64,000 nucleotides of DNA, from positions 78,229,461 to 78,293,460 of the forward strand of contig CM050447.1 of NCBI GenBank assembly GCA_027563935.2, read 5' to 3'. Positions within the stretch are counted from its first letter, which is position 1. Each line of letters begins with the position of its first letter. The notes beneath the pieces were generated by a model. It had not been told where the DNA came from, made no database searches, and was given only the letters and a program-made list of their open reading frames with translations. Below, piece after piece: positions 44,573 to 56,073 of this stretch. This stretch comes from Costus lasius (lineage: Eukaryota; Streptophyta; Magnoliopsida; Zingiberales; Costaceae). The position numbers and the translations under genes were made by a program.

Positions 44573-45625
44573 AAGCAATGAAAATCAGAAAACAGAAAAT
44601 CCAGGTATGATAGAAAATGATCTTAGCTTATGACTTGTCTCCAAGGAAAGAGTAACCATGCTAAGATTCAAAATTCAAAATAATTAGCAAATTGTCAAAA
44701 GTCAAATCAATAAGGTCCCACAATCCAAGATCAAAAGGGACTCGCAACCTATGCAAGGCAATGAACTCCGATCTTATAAATAAACTTCATCCGCCTATTT
44801 AAGCCTACCAAGATCACGAATTGGGATGAAAAACTCAATGCTTACGTGGAAAGCATGATGTAATAGAAAACTTGATGAAAGAAACCCCTTTTGTTTTCAT
44901 TTTATTTTTTTTTATTTGTTTCATAAGTGTCTCTAAACTTTTGTTAGAGAATCTTTTCCAATAAAGGCTTTTGCCCCCTTTTTGTTTTTTTTTTGTTTCT
45001 TTCAAAATGATGGTCCTAAATTGAAGTGTGGAGGGCAAACGATAATTGTATAGTGAAGTGGCGAGGGTTATGCATTGAGTTTCCATACCAACAAGCAATT
45101 AGGTAAACCGCATAGATAGATAAAGCAATCCACTTAACCAGAAGAACAAAAACATCACATAAGTTTTGAAAGCCTTAATAAAATTGAACATGTTCCCCAT
45201 CAACTTTCATCCATTGAATAAACTAATTACAAGAATCTATCTATCTTAAGCACAGTTGGCATCCAAGAAGACAAGGTTAAACATAGAACAATGTCATTCA
45301 TACCATGGCATCCTGAATATTCATCATGTGAAATCGCAATCACAAGAAAATTTTGAAAAATTACAAAAATTGATCTGCCCTAAATTTTCATCACAGCATC
45401 ATCACAAAATCAAAAATTTTGATCACAGCATCCTATCAACATCCATAGATTCATCATCGGAGGCAACCAAATAGCATCTTAAAGTATCATCACAACATTG
45501 TGTCAAAAGCATCACAACATCAAAAATACTCAAAATACCCTACATATCTCCCAAACTGAAATTTAGCATAGTCCTCTATGCTATAAAGAAGAATTGCACA
45601 AAATTTGGAAAATATGGGTTGTGAT
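44573..45625 (-). other. Non-coding 3' region of element C
   Basis: AT-rich sequence between ORF2 and the PPT, with no supported ORF and several T-tracts. It corresponds in position to 61251-62593 of element B. Confidence 0.7.
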
Positions 45626-45774
45626 ACTCACAAAAACTAAAAGGTGCCATCACCATCATCATCGTCGTCTCCATCGTCGTCAGCATCGTCCTCATCGTCA
45701 TCACTGTCTCCCCGGATATCATCAGAATCATCATCACCGGGCTGTAATTTCGTCTTGAGATCACTGAATGATGC
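45626..45774 (-). pseudogene. Acidic tail beyond the ORF2 stop of element C
   Basis: The same frame as ORF2 continues past the TAG with ASFSDLKTKLQPGDDDSDD and a long Asp-rich run to a second stop near 45626. A CAG-to-TAG change would explain the present stop, so this may be the lost C-terminus. Element B has a short acidic patch followed by a basic tail at this position instead. Confidence 0.6.
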
Positions 45775-47067
45775 CTAGAAAGAACTCATAAATTTTTCTT
45801 GGCGTTTTAGTGCATTGCTGAGCTCACTATTTGCGTCATGGAGGCTAGATATGTCAAAGCGCGTCTGTGCCAAAGTGTCATCAATACCCTCTGATATAGT
45901 CAGCAGGCGGTCTAACTTCTCTTCAATACGACTCCATCTTGCCTCTGCTTCTGGAGCAAAGGAGGAAGAGGAGGCTCCAAAACCAAATGATCTGCCTGGT
46001 GGTGGTATCGGTGCAGCTGTAGAAATAGGAGTAGGGATCTCCTCAACTACCTCAGGCCCTAAGTACCAATTCTGTTTATCACGTATAGTGGTGCGCCTTT
46101 GATTAGGTAGTGGCATAGTAATTTGGCTGCCCTTGAAAATCAGACAATAGTCATCACCCTCTTTCACTATCAGCTTCATAGAAATACAAGAGTCCAAATC
46201 AATGCGGTTACGCCCTTTGTCTTTTGGCATAGCAGTGGGGTCTACTCCTAAAGCTAAGGCAATGTGTGAAACGAGTCCACCCATGACAACCATTCCTTTC
46301 TGGGCTCGTGCGACCTTATATAGTTGCTTGACCAGAAAGTAAGCAGAGTTCAACTTAAATCCATGCAGCATTGCCCAGATAAAGAGTACCTCGGTGGAGC
46401 ATACCATGCTATCACTTTCACCTCTACCGAAGATGGTGTGTGCAAACACCCTATGTACGTATCTGAGTACCGGGTTACTAATTGAACTGGCACGAGCTGT
46501 CTTAGAAGAATAGTAGTTGTCGTTACTAACGATCTTCCAAAATTCACTCTCGTTATAATCCCGAGGTGCCCGTCGCGTGCTGTCCTCTGGAAAACCAAAC
46601 ATTTGGTTGATATGCTGGAGGGTTAGTGAGAATTCCTTCCCCTGTAAGCGGAATGCAACTCGAACTTTATCTGCATCGTCGTATGTACTCACTTTGACGG
46701 TTAAGGAACTAAAGAATTCCAAAGTCAGTGGTATATATATGGCATGATGTAATCCAAAGAACTGCAGCCATCCGATATTTTCATACATCCACTGAACATC
46801 TTCATAAAGTCCCAGCATACTCATAGCTTCCGTATCAAGATAGCGCATATTGATGATCTGGCATTGTAAAAGAAGACCACAAGTGGATTTCTGGGCAGCA
46901 TTACGAACTGGAAAACCATATGGCACAGCATCCGGTGCAGTAGCTGGCGTAGCATTGACAAGAGGTTGGGGAGGTCGGTCTGCACGAGAGGAAGAGGCGC
47001 CCTTTTGTGATGATTTACTGGTATAAGGGGTATGCTTCTTCGCCATAACCTTGCGTTTGGGTGCCAT
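45775..47067 (-). CDS. Element C ORF2, ATHILA ORF1-family protein, intact (430 aa)
   Basis: A complete frame starting MAPKRKVMAKKH at 47067, chosen because it matches the start in element B and upstream in-frame sequence looks like leader. Conserved blocks: NMRYLDTEAMSMLGLYEDV, WLQFFGLHHAIYIPLTLEFF, MFGFPEDSTRR, RYVHRVFAHTIFGRGESDSM and LIVKEGDDYCLIFKG. A Gly/Ser/Pro-rich stretch and a C-terminal helix (WSRIEEKLDRLLTISEGI) follow. No signal peptide or membrane anchor is apparent, so an envelope role is unlikely. The TAG stop may be secondary: the frame stays open for 49 more codons. Confidence 0.85.
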   Translation of the reverse strand: MAPKRKVMAKKHTPYTSKSSQKGASSSRADRPPQPLVNATPATAPDAVPYGFPVRNAAQKSTCGLLLQCQIINMRYLDTEAMSMLGLYEDVQWMYENIGWLQFFGLHHAIYIPLTLEFFSSLTVKVSTYDDADKVRVAFRLQGKEFSLTLQHINQMFGFPEDSTRRAPRDYNESEFWKIVSNDNYYSSKTARASSISNPVLRYVHRVFAHTIFGRGESDSMVCSTEVLFIWAMLHGFKLNSAYFLVKQLYKVARAQKGMVVMGGLVSHIALALGVDPTAMPKDKGRNRIDLDSCISMKLIVKEGDDYCLIFKGSQITMPLPNQRRTTIRDKQNWYLGPEVVEEIPTPISTAAPIPPPGRSFGFGASSSSFAPEAEARWSRIEEKLDRLLTISEGIDDTLAQTRFDISSLHDANSELSNALKRQEKFMSSF

Positions 47068-47629
47068 TGATATCACGAAAAATGCTGATGGAAGAAACAT
47101 CCCGGAGCAGAGGATCAAAAAAAGAGATTGACAAAAAATCAAATATGCCCCCCCCCCTAAACAGAGAACAGAGCATAACCCCTTTTGCAAAGAGATTCGA
47201 AAACAGAATACCAGAGAAATCTCGGGAGAAAACAACACATAGATCGAATGCTCTCAATATCGAAATAGAAGAAATCACAAGAACGAATCCTAGAACAATT
47301 TAGGCAATAGGAAATCAGAATGTTGCCTGAGGGAAGAGGCGTCGTAGAGTAGGGGTTCTTGAACGGGAAGAGTCGTCTTAGAGCAGATGTCGCACGCTGG
47401 AGGATTGGAGAGAATAGGAACTCCTGATGACTACGGCGGCAGTAGGAACTCTGGCGACTCGCTGGAAGGCGGGAGAGAACGATCGGCGACGGAGAAGGAT
47501 GGGAAGAGGGGCCGCGGTGGTCGCTTGGTGTGGTTTAGGGCACGGGGGAAGGCATGAAAACCCTAGGCAGGGTGTTTAAATGAAAGGGTGTTGACCAACT
47601 TTGACCAGCTTTGACCAGCAATAGTGATG

Positions 47630-48050
47630 AAGTTACGGCCGTATATCATAATACACCTATGCCCGTATTTCTCTCGGTGAAAACTTGGTTGAAGAAGAAT
47701 GCCTAAGAAAGAAAATACAGCTGCAGTTGTGAAATCCTCGAGACTTTGAAGATACGGGCGTATACCATTATACGGCACCAGCCGTATTATTCTCGGGAAA
47801 AAAATGGGTTCAGAAGAATACGGCCATGAAATGAAGCACAGGTGCGGTTGTGTAATCCTCGGGAGAAAACAATCACTCAAATTATGCCCGTATAGTGTAA
47901 TACGGCCCAGGCTGTATTTTTCTCGGGAAAAATCAGGTTTGCAAAGAACGGCCAGAAATCACTTCACAGGCGCGGCTGTGTTCTTTTCGGTGGAAAACTC
48001 TCATATGCTGAAATTCTAAAATACGGCCATGTAGCATTACACGGCCAGCC
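47630..48050 (-). repeat. Internal palindrome array of element C
   Basis: About six to seven units marked by TCTCGG-type strings near 47672, 47733, 47794, 47856, 47918 and 47980, a period of about 62 bp. Units hold ATACGGGCGTAT, ATACGGCACCAGCCGTAT, ACGGCCGTAT and similar inverted repeats. It lies between the post-pol motif and ORF2, as in element B. Confidence 0.88.
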
Positions 48051-48254
48051 CGTATTTGTCCAAAAATCCTAGAAATAGAGTTTTTTAGCTCCCAGCTTCC
48101 TGTATATCATTCCTACATTCACCATGAGATAAAGTTCATCAGAATGAAGCAAAGAAATTAACAAAAATGCTCACTAAGCATAGTAAACTATATTACAAAG
48201 AAGCACATGGAGATAGGTAAAAGCTATTAACAACAAAACACACAAATCATCAGA

Positions 48255-48304
48255 TACTTGGGCTGCCTCCCAAGGAGCGCTACTTTTAGGTCGGTAGCTC
48301 GACC
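48255..48304 (-). other. Post-pol double-hairpin motif, element C
   Basis: In element orientation GGTCGAGCTACCGACC, then AGCGCT, then TTGGGAGGCAGCCCAA. It starts within 15 bases of the pol stop. Confidence 0.8.
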
Positions 48305-48314
48305 AATAAGTTTA

Positions 48315-49545
48315 TCAAGTAGAGGATGGAGGTTCTAGGAGAGTTTGAGTACTCCCCTTTTCAACCGGTTCAGATTCATAGTAAATCTTCAGCCTTTGTC
48401 CATTTACAGTGAAACTCCCAAAATTTTCGCTCCATATCGTTATAGCTCCATGAGGATAAACCTTTTGAATTACAAAGGGTCCTGACCAACGTGTCCTTAG
48501 CTTTCAAGAGAAGAGCCTGAGACGTGAATTGAATAGGAGAACCTGATCTCCTTCTTTAAATTCTTTCTTCCTAATACGCCGGTCATGCCAAAATTTTGTT
48601 CTTTCCTTGTACAATTTGGAGTTCTCATAAGCAAACATTCTCACTTCATCTAACTCATTCAGCTAGAATTTTCTCCTCTCTTCTGCAGATTTCAAATCAT
48701 AGTTTAGCAATTTAACAGCCCAATATGCTCTATGCTCGATCTCCACTGGCAGATGGCAAGATTTGCCATAGATAAGCTGAAATGGTGACATTCCCAATGA
48801 AGTCTTAAATGCCGTCCGATAGGCCCATAAAGCATCGTCCAATTTGAGGGCCCAATCCTTTCTTGATGTAGAAACTGTCTTTTCAAGGATACGTTTAATC
48901 TCACGGTTCGAGACTTCGACTTGCCCTCTAGTTTGGGGGTGATATGGTGTTGCAACCTTATGCATCACCCCATACTTTCTCAATAAAGCCTCAAACTTCT
49001 GTTCAATAAAGTGGGATCCCCCGTCGCTTATCAATACCCTCGGGATCCCAAATCGTGGAAATATTGTCTTCTTTAGCATCCTTGATACCACTCGAGAATC
49101 ACAAGTTGCAGCAGCAGCAGTTTCAACCCATTTCGAGACGTAATCCACAACTACTAGAATATACTTGTTGCCGTAGGACGATGGAAATGGCCCCATGAAG
49201 TCTATACCGCAAACATCAAATATTTCAACTTCCAAAATGTAGTTGAGGGGGAGTTCGTCTCGTTTAGAAATGTTGCCACTCATTTGGCAACTATAACATC
49301 TCTGAATAAAATCTCGAGCATCTCTGAAAATGATAGGCCAATATAGTCCCGACTGTAGAACTTTGAATGTTGTCTTTTCAGCGCTAGCATGTCCACCATA
49401 GGGTGAAGAATGACATTGCAAAAGTACATCAAAAATTTTTGAATCTGGTATACATCTTCTAAAAAGCCCGTTAGCACATCGTAGGTAGAGGTAGGGATCG
49501 TCCCAATAGTAGTGTCGTACATCAGATAAGAATTTCTTTTTTCAT
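48315..49545 (-). pseudogene. Element C integrase and pol C-terminus
   Basis: HHCC zinc domain (HSSPYGGH...CYSCQ); core with D in GIDFMGPF, D in ISDGGSHF and E in [29 protein letters not shown]; then, after a TAG at 48665-48663, the C-terminal region ([40 protein letters not shown]) with one more TGA at 48506-48504. The same tail is fused to the protease in element B. The final stop is at 48317-48315. Confidence 0.9.
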
Positions 49546-50765
49546 CTGAAATGTCAAATCATGTGGAAGGATATCAGTAGCCAAAAAATTTACAAAGTCC
49601 GCATACCATGGCGTAGCTTGCGCCATAATGGCGAGCAGTTGCTCTTCAAGAAAATTATCATTGATCTCAAGATCATCTCTGGTTTGTTCTTCTTTCTCAT
49701 GAATCAATCGAGATAGGTGATCCGCCACCGAGTTTTTTGCTCCTTTCTTATCCCGAATCTCCAGGTCCAACTCTTGTAGGAGAAGGATCCATCGAATAAG
49801 TCTCGGCTTCGCATCTTTCTTGCTCATCAGATATTTAATCGCTGCATGGCCAGTAAAAACGATTATTTTAGAATTAATCAGATAAGACCGAAACTTATCA
49901 AAAGCGAAGACGATGGCAAGTAGCTCCTTCTCCGTAGTAGCATAATTAATCTGTGCCTCGTCCAAAGTGTGACTCGCATAGTAGATGGCATGGAGCTTGT
50001 TGTCCTTTCTTTGTCCCAGTACAACTCCCACAGCGAAGTCGCTTGCATCACACATTAATTCAAAAGGAAGATTCCAGTCTGGAGGCTGCATAACAGGAGC
50101 AGAAATTAGAGCCAACTTTAGTTTTTCAAATGCTAATAAACAATCATTATCAAAGCAGAATTCAGAATCTTTTGAAAGCAAGTTCGTGAGTGGTCGGGCA
50201 ATTTTTGAGAAGTCTTTGATAAATCTTCTGTAGAAACCCGCATGCCCAAGGAAGCTGCGGATTCCTTTTACTGAGTTGGGTGGCTTCATCATCTCAATAA
50301 CTTGGACCTTCGCTTGATCGACTTCGATCCCGCGTTCAGAAATCAGGTGTCCTAGTACAATGCCCTCTAGTGCTATAAAATGGCACTTTTCCCCGTTGAG
50401 GACGAGGTTCACTTCCTCGCAACGCTGTAAAACTTTCACCAAGTTAGATAAACATTTTTCAAAAGAATGACCATAAACAGAAAAATCATCCATGAAAATG
50501 TCCATAAAGTCCTCGTTATAATCTGAGAAAATTGCCATCATGCAACGCTGGAATGTAGCTGGAGCGTTGCACAATCCGAATGGCATCCGTCGGTATGCAA
50601 AAGTGCCGTATGGACAGGTAAATGTGGTCTTCTCTTAATCTTCCGGGTGAATAGGTATCTGCAAAAAACCAGAAAAACCGTCAAGAAAATAGAAATAAGA
50701 ATTGTGAGCCAGGCGCTCAAGCATTTGGTCGATGAAGGGCAAAGGAAATGGTCGTTCCGCGTTGC
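49545..50765 (-). pseudogene. Element C RT and RNase H
   Basis: RT continues in another frame (FIDQMLERLA, FLDGFSGFLQIPI) with a TAA at 50637-50635 where Gln is usual, then [16 protein letters not shown] and the catalytic FMDD at about 50500-50489. The connection and RNase H follow ([43 protein letters not shown]), ending near 49545 with a one-base shift in an A-tract. Active-site residues are preserved. Confidence 0.9.
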
Positions 50766-51746
50766 TTTGTTCAATTTCCGATAATCAATACATATTCTCC
50801 ATCCACTTACGGTGCGTACCGAAATTAGCTCATTTTGATCGTTCTTAACTACAGTGACCCCTCCTTTCTTTGGAATTACATGAATGGGACTAACCCATTG
50901 ACTGTTAGAGATGGGGTAAATGACTCCCGCATCGAGAAGCTTGAGAATTTCTTTTTTAACAACATCTTTCATACTCGGGTTCAACCTTCGCTGAAACTCC
51001 ACTGAGGGCTTTCTCCCCTCTTCCAAAAGTATTCTGTGCATACATACAGATGGGCTTAGTCCTTGAATATCATCCAACGAATAGCCTATGACTTTCCTGT
51101 GGAGTCTCAGTTGAGCAAGTAAAAGTTCAATCTGCTCTTCAGACAAGTTAGCATTCACTATAACAGGTAAAGTTGAATTTGCACCAAGGAATTCATATCT
51201 AAGATTCTCAGGAAGTGATTTCAATTCAATGATCTTTTCCTTACTCTCAACTGGTATCTTATCATGAAGTTCTTCAAAATTCACCTTGGCCGGATGAAAT
51301 GTACCAATTGTGTCCATCAATTGTGCATACCTTATAGCTTCCTCATTATTTTCGGTATGTGGGCTTTCCAAAAGAGTGACCTCTAGCGGGTCAGTGCTGG
51401 AGCTAATGTGCACAACTTCTTCTACCACATCATCTATAACATCCACACTGCAACAAGAACCTGCAACAAAAGGCTTTTTCAGACTCGAAGACAAATCAAA
51501 CTCAATAGCGTCATTACCGATATTCAATGCCAGTTTTCCCTTTTTCACATCAATGACCGCTCCGGCTGTTGCAAGGAACGGTCGTCCTAGAATTATTGGC
51601 AACTTAACATCCTCTTCCATTTCAAGAACAACAAAGTCTACTGGGATGAAAAAGTCACTGACTTTGATCGGGACATCTTCTAGAATTCCCATAGGTTTCC
51701 GCATCGAGCGGTCAGCTAGCTGCAAGGAAATCGGCGTCGCTTTCAT
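50760..51746 (-). pseudogene. Element C protease C-terminal part and RT start
   Basis: Protease end LPIILGRPFLATAGAVIDVKKG, then a linker (ENLRYEFLGANSTLPVIV), then the RT start (EILKLLDAGVIYPISNSQWV, HVIPKKGG, RICIDYRKLNKATRNDHF). The frame is lost just after NDHF, near 50763, by one missing base. Confidence 0.9.
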
Positions 51747-51761
51747 GTCGCCTATGTCAAG

Positions 51762-53771
51762 TCACTTGAAAAGGAAAGAAGGCATAAGACTGACGCTTGC
51801 TCCCAAGTTGCATAGTGCATGATCAAAAGAGATATTCCCTATTTGGCAAGGGATCGAGAAGCTGCCCGGATCTTTCATCTTTTGCGGAAGCTTGTTCTGG
51901 ATTATGGCGCTGCACTCCTCAGTGAGTGCAACGGTCCCCGGTTCTTCCAGCTTTCGCCTATTCGAAAGGATGTCCTTTAGAAACTTAACATATGTTGGCA
52001 TCTGCAAAATTGCTTCAGTAAACGGAATGTTAATATACAGTTTATTCAAAATATCCAAAAACTTTCCAAACTGTTTATCTAACTTTGTCTTAGCCAATCT
52101 TTGGGGAAATGAGATAGGTGGCTTGTAGGCAGGGGGAGGAATATAAGTTGGTTCTTTCACTTCAGGTTCTTTTTCTTCTCCCTTTTTGACAGGTTCAGAT
52201 AGGGAGGGCAGCTCAACTTCGACTTCAAAATTAGGCACCCTGGGCTCCTCTAGTTGTTTACCACTTCGAGTGGTAATAGCATTGATGTGTTCCCTCGGGT
52301 TTGGTTCAGGTTGGGAGGGTAACTTTCCTAGAACTCTAGCTATGGAAGTGGCTAAGTTTGCTAACTGGGTGTCTATTTGTTTGTTATGGCTTTCTATGGC
52401 TTCAAGTCTTGTAGTGACGTGTCTCATCATATCATTAACTGTTTCATTTGTCTTCGTCTGAGAAGAAATGAAAGTCTCCATGATTGCTTCCAGTTGAGAT
52501 TTATGTGGCTATTGTGGTTGCTGCTGTGCATAAGGTCGAGGTTGGGGTTGAAATCCGGGGGGTTGTCTATACGTCTGTTGAGGAACTGGGTTTGGATTAT
52601 TTCTGTATGAAAAATTTGGATGGTTCCTCCACCCCGGATTATAGGTACTTAAGTATGGGTCCAGTTGGGGTCTAGGATTAGGGTTAAGGTTCCCTATGAC
52701 ATTGATATTCTCTCGGTTAGGTTCAGAGGTTTGGGCAATCCCCAACTGGCATTCAGCAAAACTATGTCCGGCAATCCCACAAATTTCACAAAGAGTAGAG
52801 TTAGTATCAACAAAGTGAACATGAAAAGAATCAAGTTTACGTGCTAGAGAATCAACTTTCGCTTCTAGTGAGCTCATTGAGTCGAGCGCATACTTACCGG
52901 GCGCTATGTGCTTAGAAGATGTAGTACCTCGTTCTCCTGCAGACCACTGATTGTGGTTTAGCGCCATGTCCTCTAAAAGGTTCATCGCATCTTCTACACG
53001 CTTATTCATTATCGCGCCTCCGGCTGCTACATCTACAGTAAGATGCGTGTTATAATTAAGACCATGGTAGAAGGTATGTACTATTACCCATGGTTCTAAG
53101 CCGTGATGTGGGTAGAGGCGCTGAAGATCCTTGAATCTCTCCCACGCTTCATATAAAGATTCTCCATCTCTTTGGGTGAAATCGGTGATATGGTTTCACA
53201 GTTGAACAGTTTTAGACGGTGGAAAATATTTAGACAGAAAGGACTGGGATAGCTGATCCCATGAGTTAATCGATCCTGGCTGCAAAGACTGTAGCCAGCC
53301 ACGTGCTCTATCGCGCAATGAAAATAGGAAAAGCCTCAATCGTATAGTATCTGAGGAAACTCTGTTGATCTTCAATGTGTCACAGAACTCAAGAAATAAG
53401 GACAGATGTTGATGAGGATCCTCAACGTGTGTGCCTCCAAATTGATGTTGCTGGATCATGCTTAGTAAGGACGGCTTGATCTCGAAATTGTTAGCATCCA
53501 CTGGAGGTCGTACAATTCCGGATTGCAGTCCTTGCACATTCGGGGAAGCAAAAACCCTTAAGATTCGGTTATCATTTGGAGCTCGTAAGTTCAAGGGTAC
53601 CGGCTCTGGTTCTGGCTCCATTGGAAGATCTAAAGGAATCGCCTCTGTCCTACTGGATTGCTCTTTGTTTCTTTGCTCTATTAACCTCCTTCGTCGATGG
53701 AGCGTCCGTTCGATTTCATCAATTTGGTCGTATAGGTCGTTGATTCCACCTGATCTAAGACCTTGACGCAT
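51762..53771 (-). pseudogene. Element C gag, interrupted by three stops
   Basis: It starts MRQGLRSGG at 53771, with EIERTLHRRRR close to the N-terminus. The capsid domain (LRLFLFSLRDRARGWL, FLSKYFPPSKTVQL) is broken by TGA at 53198-53196, where the matching residue in element B is Arg. It continues with RVEDAMNLLEDMALNHNQW, a CCHC knuckle CEICGIAGHSFAEC, and the Athila motif YNPGWRNHPNFSYR. A TAG at 52511-52509 follows the Gln-rich stretch, and a TGA at 51764-51762 lies inside the protease start (NLGASVSLMP). All three fit C-to-T changes. Otherwise the frame is continuous. Confidence 0.9.
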
Positions 53772-53910
53772 AAAAGAAAGGTAAGCAGCAAATGTTCCAC
53801 AATAATTCAGAAGCAACAGATTGTTATCAGTAATGAAAATAAACAAAAATAAACAAAAAAAAAACTTAGTCTATCAATCTTAAGAAGACAATCGATATTG
53901 ACTATCGCCG

Positions 53911-53928
53911 TCCCCGGCAACGGCGCCA
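53911..53928 (-). other. Primer-binding site of element C (tRNA-Asp type)
   Basis: In element orientation TGGCGCCGTTGCCGGGGA, a few bases after the 5' LTR, identical to that of element B. Confidence 0.93.
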
Positions 53929-53933
53929 AAACT

Positions 53934-55379
53934 TGATACTGGCCGCAAGCGTAACGGCTTTATCGCGGTGGTATATAGTATCGTTCCCACGAGGACAGTT
54001 GAGTCAAGTACCAATAATTCTTAATTTCAATAGCTAAACGACTTCGTAACTGAGGGTGTTATCGGTTTTAACGTTCAAAATTAAGTATACAACTAAAATA
54101 ACTCCAATTAATAGCGAAAACAGAGGAAAGACAGTTGTTATGAGAAAAATCAGATTTAAGGGGTTCACCACACAAACAATCAAGAACTAAATGAAAAGCG
54201 TTGCTAGAGATAATCTGAAACCACGGAAATTCTCGAGTTTACAAGTTACCCCCTTTCGGTAGTGTAACTTGGTACCAAACCCGACCGTCCTTCTACTTTC
54301 GTGATAGAATGAACCGGGTCGATCCAATGAGTGCAGGAGAATATAAATTCCGCGGGCACGTTTTACCTACTTTCGTGGCAAAACCTACCAGCCCAATCAA
54401 AACAGATCAGTCGTCACAATTTTCCCTTTCAGTACTTCTCGTGACGACTAGAGTAAAATTTGATTGATCAAGTCGAAGATTACGAAATAAACACAGTAAA
54501 GATCGAGTAGAGTCAAGAAAATCTCATAAAAGCAACACAATCAGTTCATAGATTGAAAAGTGGGCTACGCCCAAAAATCCGATTGAGTGTTTACGCTACA
54601 ACAAGGCAGAAGAGTTACAAGATGAAAATAGAGGAGAAAATGCTAACTTTCCCCCTAGATCTGGTTCCAAGCGTTGTCTTCTTCTTTGTTCTCCTTCTCC
54701 TCACTGTCCTCCCGGAGTCGATCCGTTTTCCCCCAAAATGTTTCCTTTTACATGTCTGGTCGACTTCCTCTTGTTTCTGACGTGTAGCCCTTCTAATCCC
54801 CGTCGTTTTGACACCAAGATCGCCCAAATCTGACTTGGAACGAGGGAGAAATGCCAAGAGTCGCGATCTGTGTATAAAAATACGGGCGTGAAGCGTTTCT
54901 TAGGCTGTCCCGTGAAGTTCTCGACCAAATTCTGCGTTGCGCCTTCAGTAGACTTCATGGGCGTATTCTGTTTCACAGGCTAGCATGTATTCTTCTCGGT
55001 GAACATGATTCCAAAATTTCATTCCCGCGTTTCACGGTCGTGTCTTCGATCACGACTTGAAAATGATATGAAATATTCGTCCTCAGAAATACGGCCATGA
55101 ACACTTTCAAGGGCAGACCGTATTTTCGGTAACAATGTCCATTTGAGTTGAAAATTGCTGGGAAGCTTTGTCTTTCCATCCTTAACCACTTTATAACTTT
55201 ATTTCCAGTTTTAAGCTCCATAGATAAGTTATTTAACCTGAAACACATGAAAGACAAAGAAATGTGTAGATTCCGAAAATAACAAGGAAATAAGTGCTAA
55301 AAAAGATATAAAAGTAACAAAATAGGCCTTAATTCATGAAATAAATATATCAGGAAATGCAACATACAACAAGGTATCA
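53934..55379 (-). repeat. 5' LTR of element C (1446 bp)
   Basis: Pair of 43048-44539, with high identity over its length. It lacks a 46-bp stretch that the other LTR has near 43716-43761. It carries palindromes of the ACGGCCGT type, in degenerate form, near 54880-55130. Confidence 0.93.
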
Positions 55380-55384
55380 GAGTG

Positions 55385-55806
55385 CTTGGTCTTCGCTCGA
55401 GGATTCCATAGTCTGCCATAGAACTCATTGGGTTCGCCTTAGAACGATCCACCGCGAGAGTAGGAGATTGGTCTAAGATGAACACCGGGGTGTATCACTC
55501 GAGAGAGGGCACCTTGTACCCTAGGGTTAGACTCCTTGTACAAAACCAATAAACCAAATAACTAATATCTTTCTTGTGCGATTAAGATTTTCATCGTGGT
55601 GGAAGCCATAGCCCTGAATTCTCTCTTATATCTTTTCTCTACCGAAGTAGTTGCACTTGTTTGTTTTCGATTTTCATCATCAAAAACCCACGTTTCGATT
55701 CGCCTAGCTATTAGGACTCAGACTATCTAGTACTCAACCTTGCTCCCTGTGGGATTCGACATCTTTTATATTACTTTGACATAACCGTGCACTTGCGGTT
55801 GTGTCA
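55385..55806 (+). repeat. 5' LTR of element B, second part
   Basis: It continues the LTR after element C and matches 63677 onwards. It ends TTGCGGTTGTGTCA just before the PBS. The GAGTG at 55380-55384 is the second copy of the duplication made by C. Confidence 0.92.
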
Positions 55807-55812
55807 AGTTTT

Positions 55813-55830
55813 TGGCGCCGTTGCCGGGGA
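55813..55830 (+). other. Primer-binding site of element B (tRNA-Asp type)
   Basis: TGGCGCCGTTGCCGGGGA, seven bases after the LTR end, the standard PBS of Athila-type elements. Confidence 0.92.
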
Positions 55831-56073
55831 ACAACGTTTGATATTAGAATATTTCCGAGAATTGGTAGACTAGGCCTTAGGTTAGATTTTTCTTACTGCA
55901 CTGTTATTTTCTTTTTCTTTTTATTCACTTGCTGTCTTAGAACTTTATAATTTTGACTGACCATTTTATGCGAAGAAGTTCTAGGGCAGGGTACATTCTT
56001 TGACATTGATCCAGAGATCGAGCGCACCTTCAGAACAAGAAGGAAGCAAAATCAGATCCAGAAGAAAGAAATC

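Larger units (their letters stand above)
43048..55379 (-). mobile_element. Element C: structurally complete Athila-like retrotransposon (12.3 kb)
   Basis: It starts TGATACTGGCC and ends AAGGTATCA on the plus strand, flanked by GAGTG on both sides (43043-43047 and 55380-55384). On the minus strand it has a 5' LTR, tRNA-Asp-type PBS, gag, protease, RT, RNase H, integrase, post-pol motif, palindrome array, ORF2, PPT and 3' LTR. All domains are present, but several stops and two frameshifts break gag-pol. The LTRs are about 97% identical by eye, so the insertion is young relative to the host element. Confidence 0.95.

Noticed and set aside
45775..47067. Envelope protein reading for ORF2
   Set aside because: No signal peptide, membrane anchor or Cys-rich ectodomain; it matches the ATHILA ORF1-type protein, which only occupies the env position.
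53911..53928. tRNA genes at the TGGCGCCGTTGCC and TGGTATCAGAGC strings
   Set aside because: These are primer-binding sites complementary to tRNA 3' ends next to LTRs, with no tRNA cloverleaf.
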